A stretch of 18,299 nucleotides of DNA from Gammaproteobacteria bacterium (GTDB taxonomy: Bacteria; Pseudomonadota; Gammaproteobacteria; Chromatiales; Chromatiaceae): positions 1 to 18,299 of the forward strand of contig JABDQZ010000143.1 of NCBI GenBank assembly GCA_013041975.1. The letters run 5' to 3'. The position numbers and the translations under genes are program-made. Positions 1-5,786 of the stretch are shown piece by piece. The notes under the pieces are model-generated. The model was not told where the DNA came from, made no database searches, and worked only from the letters and a program-made list of their open reading frames with translations. Within the stretch, counting starts at the first letter, position 1. The number at the start of each line of letters is the position of its first letter.

Positions 1-954
1 GGTTTTCTAAGTCTACAACCTGATGCTCGCCTGGTTTTCGATATTGGAAAAAAATCCATGCGCTGGGGAAAAGGCTATTCCTGGAACCCGGTTGCTTTTG
101 TTGAACGCACTAAGGATGCCGGGGATCCGGATCTTGCTCGTGAGGGTTACTGGATTGCAGCGGTTGACTGGATTAAGCCTTTAAATGGTCCATTGCAGAC
201 ATTCGCCGTTACTGCCATGGTGTTGCCTGTTGATGAAGATTTGAATGATGAATTCGGCAAGCCGGATAACAATCATTTTGCAACAAAGTTGTATTTTTTA
301 TACCGCGACATTGATATTGATTTAATGTTCCTCAGTGAAGGTAGTCGAGGAGCACAGTGGGGAGTAGATTTTTCAAAAAACCTGGCACCCCATTTTGAGA
401 TTCATGGTGAACTGGCTTATTTTGAAGATGCGACTCATCGCATTATTACAGATGATTGCAAAACTGGAAAACCGGTGATAGATGATGAGATCAGCTATCT
501 GTTAGGACTGCGTTACCGTACCATTGAGGATATCACCTTTCTTCTTGAATATTATTACAATGGCAGGGGTAATAGTAAAACTCAGCAACAGCAGTTTTAC
601 CGTTGTGTGCATCAAGCCTGGCAGGCAGAAGATGAAGCCTTACTGAATCAACTGCCATTGAGCAAAGATATCGAAAAAGGTGTGTTCAGCAAGCCTAATC
701 CCATGCAAAGATATCTAAGTTTTCGTACCTGGTGGGAAGAGCCCGGTGATATTCTTTACCTGACGGCAGGTCTGCAGATGCTTTATAACCTGGAGGACAA
801 CAGTTATTCGATTTCACCGGAAGTCTCTTATGAAGGTTTCGATGACATAGAGCTGAAATTAAGAGGGATTTTGCCTGTGGGCGATGAGCTAACAGAATGG
901 GGTGAGAAGCCAAATGAATATAAGCTCGAGGCGCAGGTCAGGTTATATTTCTAG
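1..954 (+). CDS. Predicted outer-membrane beta-barrel protein, 3' part only
   Basis: The reading frame is open from the first base of the window (an in-frame GFLSLQPDARLVFDIGKKS precedes the Met at 58), so the gene starts upstream and 317 residues are visible. Many alternating hydrophobic/polar segments rich in Tyr, Trp and acidic residues (for example KLYFLYRDIDIDLMFL, YLLGLRYRTIEDITFLLEYYY, KLEAQVRLYF) look like amphipathic transmembrane beta strands. The protein ends in Phe after an aromatic-rich strand, the usual C-terminal signal for barrel insertion by the Bam machinery. Two cysteines lie in the middle, in likely extracellular loops. I do not recognise a named porin; the MRWGKGYSWNP segment resembles a conserved motif of uncharacterised outer-membrane proteins, from memory only. 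The next gene on the same strand begins 76 bases after the stop, with no visible terminator between them, so the two may be co-transcribed. Barrel fold is fairly secure; substrate unknown. Confidence 0.75.
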   Translation, partial: GFLSLQPDARLVFDIGKKSMRWGKGYSWNPVAFVERTKDAGDPDLAREGYWIAAVDWIKPLNGPLQTFAVTAMVLPVDEDLNDEFGKPDNNHFATKLYFLYRDIDIDLMFLSEGSRGAQWGVDFSKNLAPHFEIHGELAYFEDATHRIITDDCKTGKPVIDDEISYLLGLRYRTIEDITFLLEYYYNGRGNSKTQQQQFYRCVHQAWQAEDEALLNQLPLSKDIEKGVFSKPNPMQRYLSFRTWWEEPGDILYLTAGLQMLYNLEDNSYSISPEVSYEGFDDIELKLRGILPVGDELTEWGEKPNEYKLEAQVRLYF

Positions 955-1030
955 TTAATCTTACTGATTTTATCCGCTCCCGAAATATTATCATCCGCTA
1001 ACAGGTCATTTTCTATAGTGGGAGACGACT

Positions 1031-1990
1031 ATGTGGCGAACTTTATTGTTAAAACCGAACATCTGGCTGCGCATACTGTTTTATGGCGGCGCACTGGTTT
1101 TTATCAGTTATAAAACAGCCCTGGCCTGGTATCAGGGTGACTATAACGGTTTTGATGTTGCCAACAGCCTGGTTCCCATCGATCAAATCGAGCAGGGCGG
1201 CCCACCCAAAGATGGCATTCCTTCTATTGACCAGCCGGTTTTTTATTCAGAAACTGCGGCTAAAGGCCAAACATCTGAACGTGTACTGGGCGTGACCTTC
1301 AACGGCGTGTCAAAAGCCTATCCAGTGGCCATCATGAACTGGCATGAAATTGTGAATGATGATTTCAATGGCAAGTCTGTCATTGTCACTTTTTGTCCAT
1401 TGTGTGGCACCGGTATGGCATTTGAATCTGAATCACCGCAAGGCTTTGGTGTCTCGGGTCTGCTCTATAACAGCGATATGCTGCTCTATGACAGACAAAC
1501 AGAATCGTTGTGGTCACAAATAATGGAAAAGGCGATCAGCGGTTCGCGTAAAGGAGAAAAGTTGAATACCGTTCCCGTGCAGATGACCAGCTGGCAGGAG
1601 TGGAAGAAGCAGTATCCTGACAGCAAGTTGCTTTCACATGATACAGGTTTCAGTCGCAACTATGATGAAACACCATACCTGGGATATGAAAAAAGCAGTT
1701 TGTTGTATTTCCAGGTCAGCCATAGCGATGATCGTTATCATAAAAAAGAAAACGTGATTGGCTTGACCATTGACGGACGAAGTAAGGTATGGCCTTTGAG
1801 TGAGCTCAACACGGCGAATGTTCCGCTTCGGGACTCTATTGGCAATACGGAGATTATTGTTCATTACAATAGTGCAACAGACCATGCCTGGATAACGGAT
1901 GCAAAAGGTGAATTACTGCCTGCGGTGCGGGGCTACTGGTTTGCCTGGATCGCTTTTCATCCGGACTCGGAAGTGTTTGAAGCGCAATAA
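1031..1990 (+). CDS. DUF3179 domain protein, membrane anchored
   Basis: A 319-residue protein whose function is not established in the family. An N-terminal hydrophobic segment (about residues 12-33) serves as anchor or uncleaved signal, so the bulk should lie outside the cytoplasm. DUF3179 hallmarks follow in order: GIPSIDQPVF (62-71), RVLGV (84-88), AYPVAIMNWHEIVND (96-110), VTFCPLCGTGMAF (119-131) and VSGLLYNSDMLLYDRQTESLWSQ (141-163). Cys122, Cys125 and His105 look like possible metal- or redox-active residues; that is inference. Length fits the family. A GGGAGA Shine-Dalgarno sequence lies about 6 bases before the ATG. The stop codon at 1988-1990 coincides with the 3' T-tract of the candidate minus-strand small RNA described below, so the two transcripts end against each other. 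Confidence 0.88.
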   Translation: MWRTLLLKPNIWLRILFYGGALVFISYKTALAWYQGDYNGFDVANSLVPIDQIEQGGPPKDGIPSIDQPVFYSETAAKGQTSERVLGVTFNGVSKAYPVAIMNWHEIVNDDFNGKSVIVTFCPLCGTGMAFESESPQGFGVSGLLYNSDMLLYDRQTESLWSQIMEKAISGSRKGEKLNTVPVQMTSWQEWKKQYPDSKLLSHDTGFSRNYDETPYLGYEKSSLLYFQVSHSDDRYHKKENVIGLTIDGRSKVWPLSELNTANVPLRDSIGNTEIIVHYNSATDHAWITDAKGELLPAVRGYWFAWIAFHPDSEVFEAQ

Positions 1991-2085
1991 AAAACCACCT
2001 GCAATGGTGGTCTGGCAGGGAAGGGATGCCGACCTTTAAAAGGTCTGGCATCGCGAGGATTCAACACTTCTGAATCATTTCCCTT
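1988..2085 (-). ncRNA. Candidate FNR-activated small RNA (about 98 nt)
   Basis: Read on the minus strand, this gap holds everything expected of an independent small RNA gene and no plausible ORF. Three successive hairpins are visible: GATTCA/TGAATC (arms 2071-2076 and 2058-2063, 7-base loop); a long stem GATGCC-x-GACCTTTT/AAAGGTC-GGCATC spanning 2052-2025 with one bulged base; and ACCACC/GGTGGT (2011-2006 and 1999-1994). The last is followed directly by TTTTT and then ATT, a Rho-independent terminator. Upstream are a TATTAT -10 element and an FNR-type box whose centre lies about 41.5 bases before an A at 2085, the class II activation position. A C/U-rich linker (CCCUUCCCUGCC) between hairpins 2 and 3 could pair with Shine-Dalgarno sequences. 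The architecture recalls FnrS of enterobacteria and anaerobically induced sRNAs of other Proteobacteria, but there is no obvious sequence identity. The transcript start is inferred. Confidence 0.55.
1989..2011 (-). terminator. Rho-independent terminator on the minus strand
   Basis: Six-base-pair stem ACCACC/GGTGGT with a TGCAAT/ATTGCA loop, followed on the minus strand by a run of five T. On the plus strand the T-run is missing (the A-run lies on the 5' side), so the signal ends minus-strand transcription only. That matters because no protein gene on the minus strand lies nearby to need it. Confidence 0.65.
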
Positions 2086-2092
2086 ATTAAAT

Positions 2093-2098
2093 ATAATA
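2093..2098 (-). promoter_or_regulatory. -10 element of the candidate small RNA promoter
   Basis: TATTAT on the minus strand, 7 bases before the proposed start at 2085. There is no good -35 hexamer at the normal distance, which is typical for an activator-dependent promoter. The FNR-type box occupies that position. Confidence 0.45.
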
Positions 2099-2119
2099 GT
2101 CGTTTTGCCGCTATAATCA

Positions 2120-2133
2120 TTGATCCAGGTCAA
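2120..2133 (-). promoter_or_regulatory. FNR/ANR-type binding site
   Basis: The minus-strand sequence TTGACCTGGATCAA matches the FNR/ANR consensus TTGAT-N4-ATCAA at 9 of 10 defined positions (plus strand TTGATCCAGGTCAA). It is centred at 2126.5. On the minus strand it sits where a class II activator should be for the small RNA promoter. On the plus strand it lies 33 bases upstream of the sugar dehydrogenase start and could also act there. A match this good is uncommon by chance in a short intergenic region, but binding is not shown. Confidence 0.6.
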
Positions 2134-2165
2134 ATTTCAATGTTGAAAAAAACCAAGGTCCAAAC

Positions 2166-3284
2166 ATGATCCAGATAACACGAAAACAAAAAATCACGGC
2201 TATTTTGCTGTGCTTGATGCTGGCAGTTGTTTCATTATCTCATGCCCGGGATTTCAATATCAGGGTATTGGCACAGGGCCTTAATCATCCCTGGTCGATG
2301 GCTTTTCTTCCTGATGGTTCAATGCTGGTCACAGAAAGGTCTGGAAAGCTACGCCTGCTCAACAAGGCATTTTCGGCTGATACGCTGATTAAAGGTTTAC
2401 CGTCCATTCGTGCCATGGGGCAGGGTGGTTTGCTTGATGTCGCGATACATCCCGATTACCGCAATAATGGCTGGATCTACTTTTCATACTCAGGCCCGGA
2501 CAAGGCGGATTTTTCCACTGAAGTGGGGCGTGCGCGTTTACAGGGCGATACCCTGATTGACTGGCAAACGCTGTTTAAACTGATGCCCAAGAGCAATTCG
2601 TCTTATCATTTTGGTTCAAGACTGGTATTCGGCAGGCAGGGTGATCTCTATATTACACTGGGCGATCGCGGCGACAGATACCGGGCGCAAAAGCTGCATG
2701 ATCATGCCGGTTCGGTGATTCGCTTACATGACGACGGACGTGTTCCCGAAGATAATCCTTTTACAGCACAGAAAGAAGCCAGGGCAGAGATCTACAGTTA
2801 CGGACATCGCAATCTACAGGGCGCTGCACTGCACCCGGTAAGCGGGCGGTTATGGACGCATGAGCACGGCCCGCAGGGTGGCGATGAGCTCAATATGATC
2901 CAGGCTGGTGCCAACTATGGCTGGCCAGTCATTAGTTATGGTGAAGAATACGGCACCGATACGCCTGTCGGTGAAGGAACACACAAGCCAGGCATGCAAC
3001 AGCCCTTGCATTACTGGGTGCCATCTATCGCGCCTTCAGGAATGGCTTTTTATACCGGAGACAGGTTTCCGCAGTGGAAAGGCAGTCTGTTTATCGGTTC
3101 CTTGAAATTCAGATTGCTGGTAAGGCTTGAACTGGACGGTGACAAGGTTATTAAGGAGGAACGTTTGTTAAAGGATAAACTGGGGCGTATTCGTGATGTA
3201 CGCAACGGCCCGGATGGCTATCTTTATTTACTGACAGACGCTGCTAATGGGAAGCTGGTTCGACTGGAACCGGCAGCAGATTAG
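2166..3284 (+). CDS. yliI: PQQ-dependent soluble aldose sugar dehydrogenase (YliI type)
   Basis: A 372-residue periplasmic oxidoreductase expected to oxidise aldoses to lactones with pyrroloquinoline quinone as cofactor; E. coli YliI/Asd has nearly the same length. Residues 1-27 form a Sec signal peptide ending in SHA. The mature part is a six-bladed propeller of the glucose/sorbosone dehydrogenase family. It opens with LNHPWSMAFLPDGSMLVTER (39-58) and continues with GQGGLLDVAIHPDY (85-98), HFGSRL (148-153, the His matching the catalytic His of soluble glucose dehydrogenase), LGDRGDR (165-171), YGHRN (212-216) and HEHGPQGGDELN (232-243). A weak AAGG ribosome site lies 7 bases before the ATG. 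No PQQ biosynthesis genes are in the window, so the cofactor may be made elsewhere or scavenged. The stop codon overlaps that of the convergent ribbon-helix-helix gene. Regulation by the FNR-type box upstream is possible. Confidence 0.92.
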   Translation: MIQITRKQKITAILLCLMLAVVSLSHARDFNIRVLAQGLNHPWSMAFLPDGSMLVTERSGKLRLLNKAFSADTLIKGLPSIRAMGQGGLLDVAIHPDYRNNGWIYFSYSGPDKADFSTEVGRARLQGDTLIDWQTLFKLMPKSNSSYHFGSRLVFGRQGDLYITLGDRGDRYRAQKLHDHAGSVIRLHDDGRVPEDNPFTAQKEARAEIYSYGHRNLQGAALHPVSGRLWTHEHGPQGGDELNMIQAGANYGWPVISYGEEYGTDTPVGEGTHKPGMQQPLHYWVPSIAPSGMAFYTGDRFPQWKGSLFIGSLKFRLLVRLELDGDKVIKEERLLKDKLGRIRDVRNGPDGYLYLLTDAANGKLVRLEPAAD

Positions 3285-3448
3285 TCGTATTTTTCCAGGT
3301 ATTCGCGAATAAAACGGCGGATTTCACGCGCTGCGCTGGTATCCTGTTCATCGCACAGCTTGACGAAGCGGTTTCTTTCCTTGCCATTGATCCTGATAAT
3401 CAGCTGGCTGTCTTTGGCGTTTTTCTTTTTATTTTTGTCTGCTGGCAT
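3281..3448 (-). CDS. Small ribbon-helix-helix (CopG/Arc-like) protein
   Basis: A 55-residue ORF starting at the minus-strand ATG at 3448. The N-terminus is very basic (PADKNKKKNAK). A beta strand (DSQLIIRIN, about 13-21) is followed by two helices (KERNRFVKLCDEQ and SAAREIRRFIREYLEKY). This strand-helix-helix order, with alternating exposed residues in the strand, is the ribbon-helix-helix DNA-binding fold used by CopG, Arc and many antitoxins. The codon pattern is convincing, and the frame closes exactly at the convergent dehydrogenase gene (TAA at 3283-3281, sharing bases with the opposite TAG). No strong Shine-Dalgarno sequence is seen. There is no toxin gene next to it, so a stand-alone regulator is more likely than an antitoxin. 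An 8-bp palindrome lies 20 bases upstream and may be its own operator. Target genes unknown. Confidence 0.75.
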   Translation of the reverse strand: MPADKNKKKNAKDSQLIIRINGKERNRFVKLCDEQDTSAAREIRRFIREYLEKYD

Positions 3449-3467
3449 GGAAGCTGTCAGTAACTAA

Positions 3468-3488
3468 AAGATATAAAGAGTATATCTT
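3468..3488. promoter_or_regulatory. Operator-like palindrome between the RHH gene and the PilZ gene
   Basis: Perfect 8-bp inverted repeat AAGATATA-AAGAG-TATATCTT in the divergent gap between the ribbon-helix-helix gene (starting 20 bases away on the minus strand) and the PilZ gene. Its A/T-rich continuation (TATGTATATATAG) could hold -10 elements. The position suits autoregulation and perhaps control of the PilZ gene; binding is inferred. Confidence 0.45.
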
Positions 3489-3536
3489 ATGTATATATAG
3501 AGTTAAAACAAATACTTGCCTATATTTAAAGAAGTC

Positions 3537-3905
3537 ATGAAAGAAAGACGTTTTGCCCCACGTTATCGTTGCGATTTTACAGTCGCTGTTGAAGTTGAAA
3601 AACAGCGCTATGATTTTGCTGCGCATAATATTTCCGCTACGGGTCTGGCTGTGCAAGTTTCACAGTCGGCAAAACAGGCTTTGGCAGGGTTTGATATGAG
3701 GCTGGAGGTAGGTGATCAGTTGAATCTTCTGTTACCTACAGACGACGCAGGGCAGCCTTCGGTTCCGGCAAGATGCCAGGTGCAATACGTGCGTCGCCTG
3801 TCGCAGGAAGCCTGGTTGATGGGGTGTCAGTTTGTTGATCCGGATGCTGGTATCTCTCAGGTTATTAAGGGCTGGACAAGACGCTTTGAGTCCCGTCAAA
3901 ACTGA
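3537..3905 (+). CDS. PilZ domain protein
   Basis: A 122-residue single-domain PilZ protein, a type of c-di-GMP receptor that usually controls motility, polysaccharide or attachment. The two binding motifs are visible: RFAPR within ERRFAPRYRCDF near the N-terminus (the RxxxR motif) and NISATG about 25 residues later (the [D/N]xSxxG motif). The sequence then continues as a beta barrel (GDQLNLLLPTDD, VPARCQVQYVRRL, EAWLMGCQFVD) and a C-terminal helix. I chose the ATG at 3537, which places the RxxxR motif at the usual distance from the start. A TTG at 3516 would add seven residues (MPIFKEV) and cannot be excluded; neither has a strong ribosome site. The frame ends inside the left arm of the repeat-like element at 3900-4001. 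The partner protein is unknown. Confidence 0.85.
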   Translation: MKERRFAPRYRCDFTVAVEVEKQRYDFAAHNISATGLAVQVSQSAKQALAGFDMRLEVGDQLNLLLPTDDAGQPSVPARCQVQYVRRLSQEAWLMGCQFVDPDAGISQVIKGWTRRFESRQN

Positions 3906-4001
3906 CCTGTACGACCTTACGGAGCGCGCGTGAATACATCCATCTAGCTCGTGACAGCATTCCAGCTGCCAAGGTCTCCTTCAGGCCATACAGGTCAGTT
4001 A
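3900..4001. repeat. Palindromic intergenic repeat-like element with 12-bp terminal inverted repeats
   Basis: Perfect 12-bp inverted repeats, AACTGACCTGTA (3900-3911) and TACAGGTCAGTT (3990-4001), enclose 78 bases. A second inner pair, GACCTT (3913-3918) and AAGGTC (3972-3977), lets the whole unit fold into one long hairpin. There is no coding potential. The inner text GTGAATACATCC and GGTCTCCTTCAGGCC reminds me of dispersed intergenic repeats seen in other gammaproteobacterial genomes; that is memory, not a search. The left arm covers the stop codon of the PilZ gene. It could be a MITE- or REP-like element, or act as a terminator-like structure between the two genes. Confidence 0.5.
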
Positions 4002-4023
4002 TGACGAGATCGCAGCTTGTGGC

Positions 4024-4055
4024 TAGAACGCTATTGTTCTATATTTGTTCTATAT
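4024..4055 (+). promoter_or_regulatory. Candidate SOS-type operator upstream of umuDC
   Basis: Just upstream of umuD lie a palindrome TAGAAC-GCTATT-GTTCTA (4024-4041) and a perfect 11-bp tandem repeat, TTGTTCTATAT twice (4034-4044, 4045-4055). The tandem creates GTTC-N7-GTTC, the form of the LexA box known in Alphaproteobacteria, and not the CTGT-N8-ACAG box of enterobacteria. A further GAAC follows at 4070-4073. umuDC operons are normally LexA-controlled, so an operator here is expected. The regulator that reads it is inferred. Confidence 0.45.
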
Positions 4056-4077
4056 CGTAACTTCCTTTTGAACAAAT

Positions 4078-4509
4078 ATGCCATTAACACATATCCATAA
4101 TCCGGCAGCGCTCCTGCAATCCCTGAAACTGCCGCTGTTCAGTAGCAAGGTCAGTGCCGGTTTTCCATCTGCTGCAGATGATTTCATCGAGCGCTCTCTT
4201 GATCTTAACGAGTTTCTGATCAAACACCCGGCATCCACCTTTTTCGCCTGGGCACAGGGTGAGTCATTGCGTGACATTGGTATCCATGATGGTGACCTGT
4301 TAATCGTTGATCGTGCAGCAGCACGTTCACAGGGGGCAGTGGTAGTGGCTGCTATTGATGGCGAACTGACCTGCAAGATTCTGGATGTGCGCCATAAAAA
4401 GCTGCTATCGGCTAATCCTGATTACCCGCCGATAGAGGTTGCCGGGCGCGAAGATCTGCTGATTGAAGGCGTGGTGGTTTACAGCATCAGGAAACACCAT
4501 CGGGCATGA
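4078..4509 (+). CDS. umuD: UmuD, self-cleaving accessory subunit of DNA polymerase V
   Basis: A 143-residue protein (E. coli UmuD has 139). After RecA-stimulated self-cleavage, UmuD' dimerises and binds UmuC to form the mutagenic translesion polymerase Pol V. The cleavage site is seen as SAG-FPSAADDF, with the cut expected between Ala27 and Gly28 (Cys-Gly in E. coli). The Ser/Lys dyad of the S24 peptidase fold is Ser63 in QGESLRDIGIHDGDLLIVD and Lys100 in GELTCKIL. The usual GDSM around the serine reads GESL here, a conservative change. The start ATG at 4078 follows a TTTTGAACAA stretch without a clear Shine-Dalgarno sequence. The stop overlaps the umuC start by four bases (ATGA), so translation is coupled. 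SOS control is expected through the GAAC/GTTC repeats upstream. Confidence 0.93.
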   Translation: MPLTHIHNPAALLQSLKLPLFSSKVSAGFPSAADDFIERSLDLNEFLIKHPASTFFAWAQGESLRDIGIHDGDLLIVDRAAARSQGAVVVAAIDGELTCKILDVRHKKLLSANPDYPPIEVAGREDLLIEGVVVYSIRKHHRA

Positions 4510-5753
4510 TTGCACTGGTTGACTGTAATGCCTGCTATGTTTCCTGTGAGCAGGTTTTCAGGCCTGATCTGCGGGGCAAGCCTGTTATTGTGCTAAGCAA
4601 TAATGACGGCTGTATTATCGCGCGTTCAAAAGAAGCGCGGGCGCTGGATATCCCTGATCTTGCTCCCTATTTCAAACTGAAGCCTTTATTGCAGAAACAC
4701 AAGGTAAAGGTATTTTCGGCCAACTTCCGTTTATACGGTGATATCTCCAACCAGGTCATGGAGAACCTGCGGCTGTTTTCACCCAGCGTGGAGCAGTACT
4801 CCATTGATGAAATGTTTCTTAGCCTGGATCATATGCCAGGTGATATGAACGAGTATGCATTGAAGATAAAAAATACGCTCTGGCGCCATGTGCGCATGCC
4901 GGTTGGTGTAGGCATTGCGCCGAGTAAAACCCTGTCCAAGCTGGCCAATCATGCGGCCAAAAAAATCAAGAACAACAATGTTGCTGTACTGGATACAGCG
5001 GAAAAGTGGCAATGGTTACAGAAAAGGTTGCCGGTTAACAAGGTGTGGGGGATTGGTTCGAAACTGACCAGGCGCCTTGAGGGTATTGGTATTCGCAGTG
5101 CTTATGAGTTAGCACAGGCTGATCCTAAATGGGTGCGACGTTTTACCAGTGTGAACGTGGAAAAGACCATTGAAGAACTGAACGGGCAGCGCTGTATCGA
5201 GCTGGAAGAAATGCCTGAGCCAAAAAAGGAAATTTTTGTTACCCGTTCTTTCGCGCACAAGATCGAAAAGCTGGAAGACCTGCTGCGCCATGTCAGCCGT
5301 TATGCGGTGGCTGCGGCCGAAAAACTACGGGCGCAGGACAGTTACTGCCAGACTCTTTATGTATTTGCCCATACGTCACGGTTTCACGAAAACTACTACG
5401 CTAACAGCCTGGTAGTGCAGTTGCCTTATCCAACGTCTGACAGTCGTACCTTGATCAGTTTTGCGCGACTGGCAATCAAGCAGATCTACAGGAAAGGCTG
5501 CAAGTTCAACAAGTGTGGCGTGGGGTTGCTGGATTTGCGTGAGCGGCGTTTTTATCAGTCCGATCTGTTTCGCCCCGAGCAGTCATGTAAATCAGAAGCC
5601 CTGATGACAGCGCTGGATCGTATCAATTACCGTTATGGCAGGGATACTGTCACCATTGGTGCAGAAGGGCTGACGGGGCGCTGGACTATGAAGCAGCATA
5701 GATTGTCACCGTCTTATACTTCTTCATGGCGTGATTTACCGGTAGTGCGTTAA
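4506..5753 (+). CDS. umuC: UmuC, catalytic subunit of DNA polymerase V (Y-family)
   Basis: A 415-residue Y-family translesion polymerase (E. coli UmuC has 422). The catalytic carboxylates are intact at the E. coli positions: Asp6 in ALVDCNACYVSCEQVFRP, and Asp101 and Glu102 in QYSIDEMFLSL. Other landmarks are LSNNDGCIIARS (30-41) in the fingers, PVGVGIAPSKTLSKLANHAAKK (132-153) in the palm, the helix-hairpin-helix region VWGIGSKLTRRLEGIGI (180-196), the little-finger domain (about 240-345) and a clamp-binding motif QSDLF at 351-355. A conserved UmuC C-terminal region (ALDRINYRYGRDTVTIGAEG) follows. The gene overlaps umuD by four bases. It converges on the AsmA gene, with a stem-loop between the two stop codons. 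It appears fully functional. Confidence 0.95.
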   Translation: MIALVDCNACYVSCEQVFRPDLRGKPVIVLSNNDGCIIARSKEARALDIPDLAPYFKLKPLLQKHKVKVFSANFRLYGDISNQVMENLRLFSPSVEQYSIDEMFLSLDHMPGDMNEYALKIKNTLWRHVRMPVGVGIAPSKTLSKLANHAAKKIKNNNVAVLDTAEKWQWLQKRLPVNKVWGIGSKLTRRLEGIGIRSAYELAQADPKWVRRFTSVNVEKTIEELNGQRCIELEEMPEPKKEIFVTRSFAHKIEKLEDLLRHVSRYAVAAAEKLRAQDSYCQTLYVFAHTSRFHENYYANSLVVQLPYPTSDSRTLISFARLAIKQIYRKGCKFNKCGVGLLDLRERRFYQSDLFRPEQSCKSEALMTALDRINYRYGRDTVTIGAEGLTGRWTMKQHRLSPSYTSSWRDLPVVR

Positions 5754-5757
5754 ATAG

Positions 5758-5777
5758 CCTCTCCTCTTGGGGAGAGG
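5758..5777. terminator. Stem-loop between convergent umuC and AsmA genes
   Basis: A 7-bp perfect stem, CCTCTCC/GGAGAGG, with a 6-base loop lies 5 bases after the umuC stop and 10 bases after the minus-strand AsmA stop. Neither strand has a real T-run after the stem, so this is at best a weak or Rho-assisted bidirectional terminator. Confidence 0.4.
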
Positions 5778-5786
5778 AAAAGAAAT

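Noticed and set aside
2025..2052. Plus-strand terminator for the DUF3179 gene
   Set aside because: The stem is strong but no T-run follows on the plus strand, whereas the minus-strand reading gives a coherent RNA with a proper terminator further on.
3281..3448. Toxin-antitoxin pair including the small ribbon-helix-helix gene
   Set aside because: Neither neighbour is a toxin: one is a dehydrogenase on the opposite strand and the other a PilZ protein transcribed divergently.
3907..3922. CTGT-N8-ACGG, a near match to the enterobacterial LexA box
   Set aside because: It has one mismatch, lies more than 150 bases before umuD and overlaps the arm of the palindromic element, so it is more likely coincidental.
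3900..4001. Possible integron attC site
   Set aside because: The ends lack the GTTRRRY and RYYYAAC core sites and there is no gene-cassette organisation.
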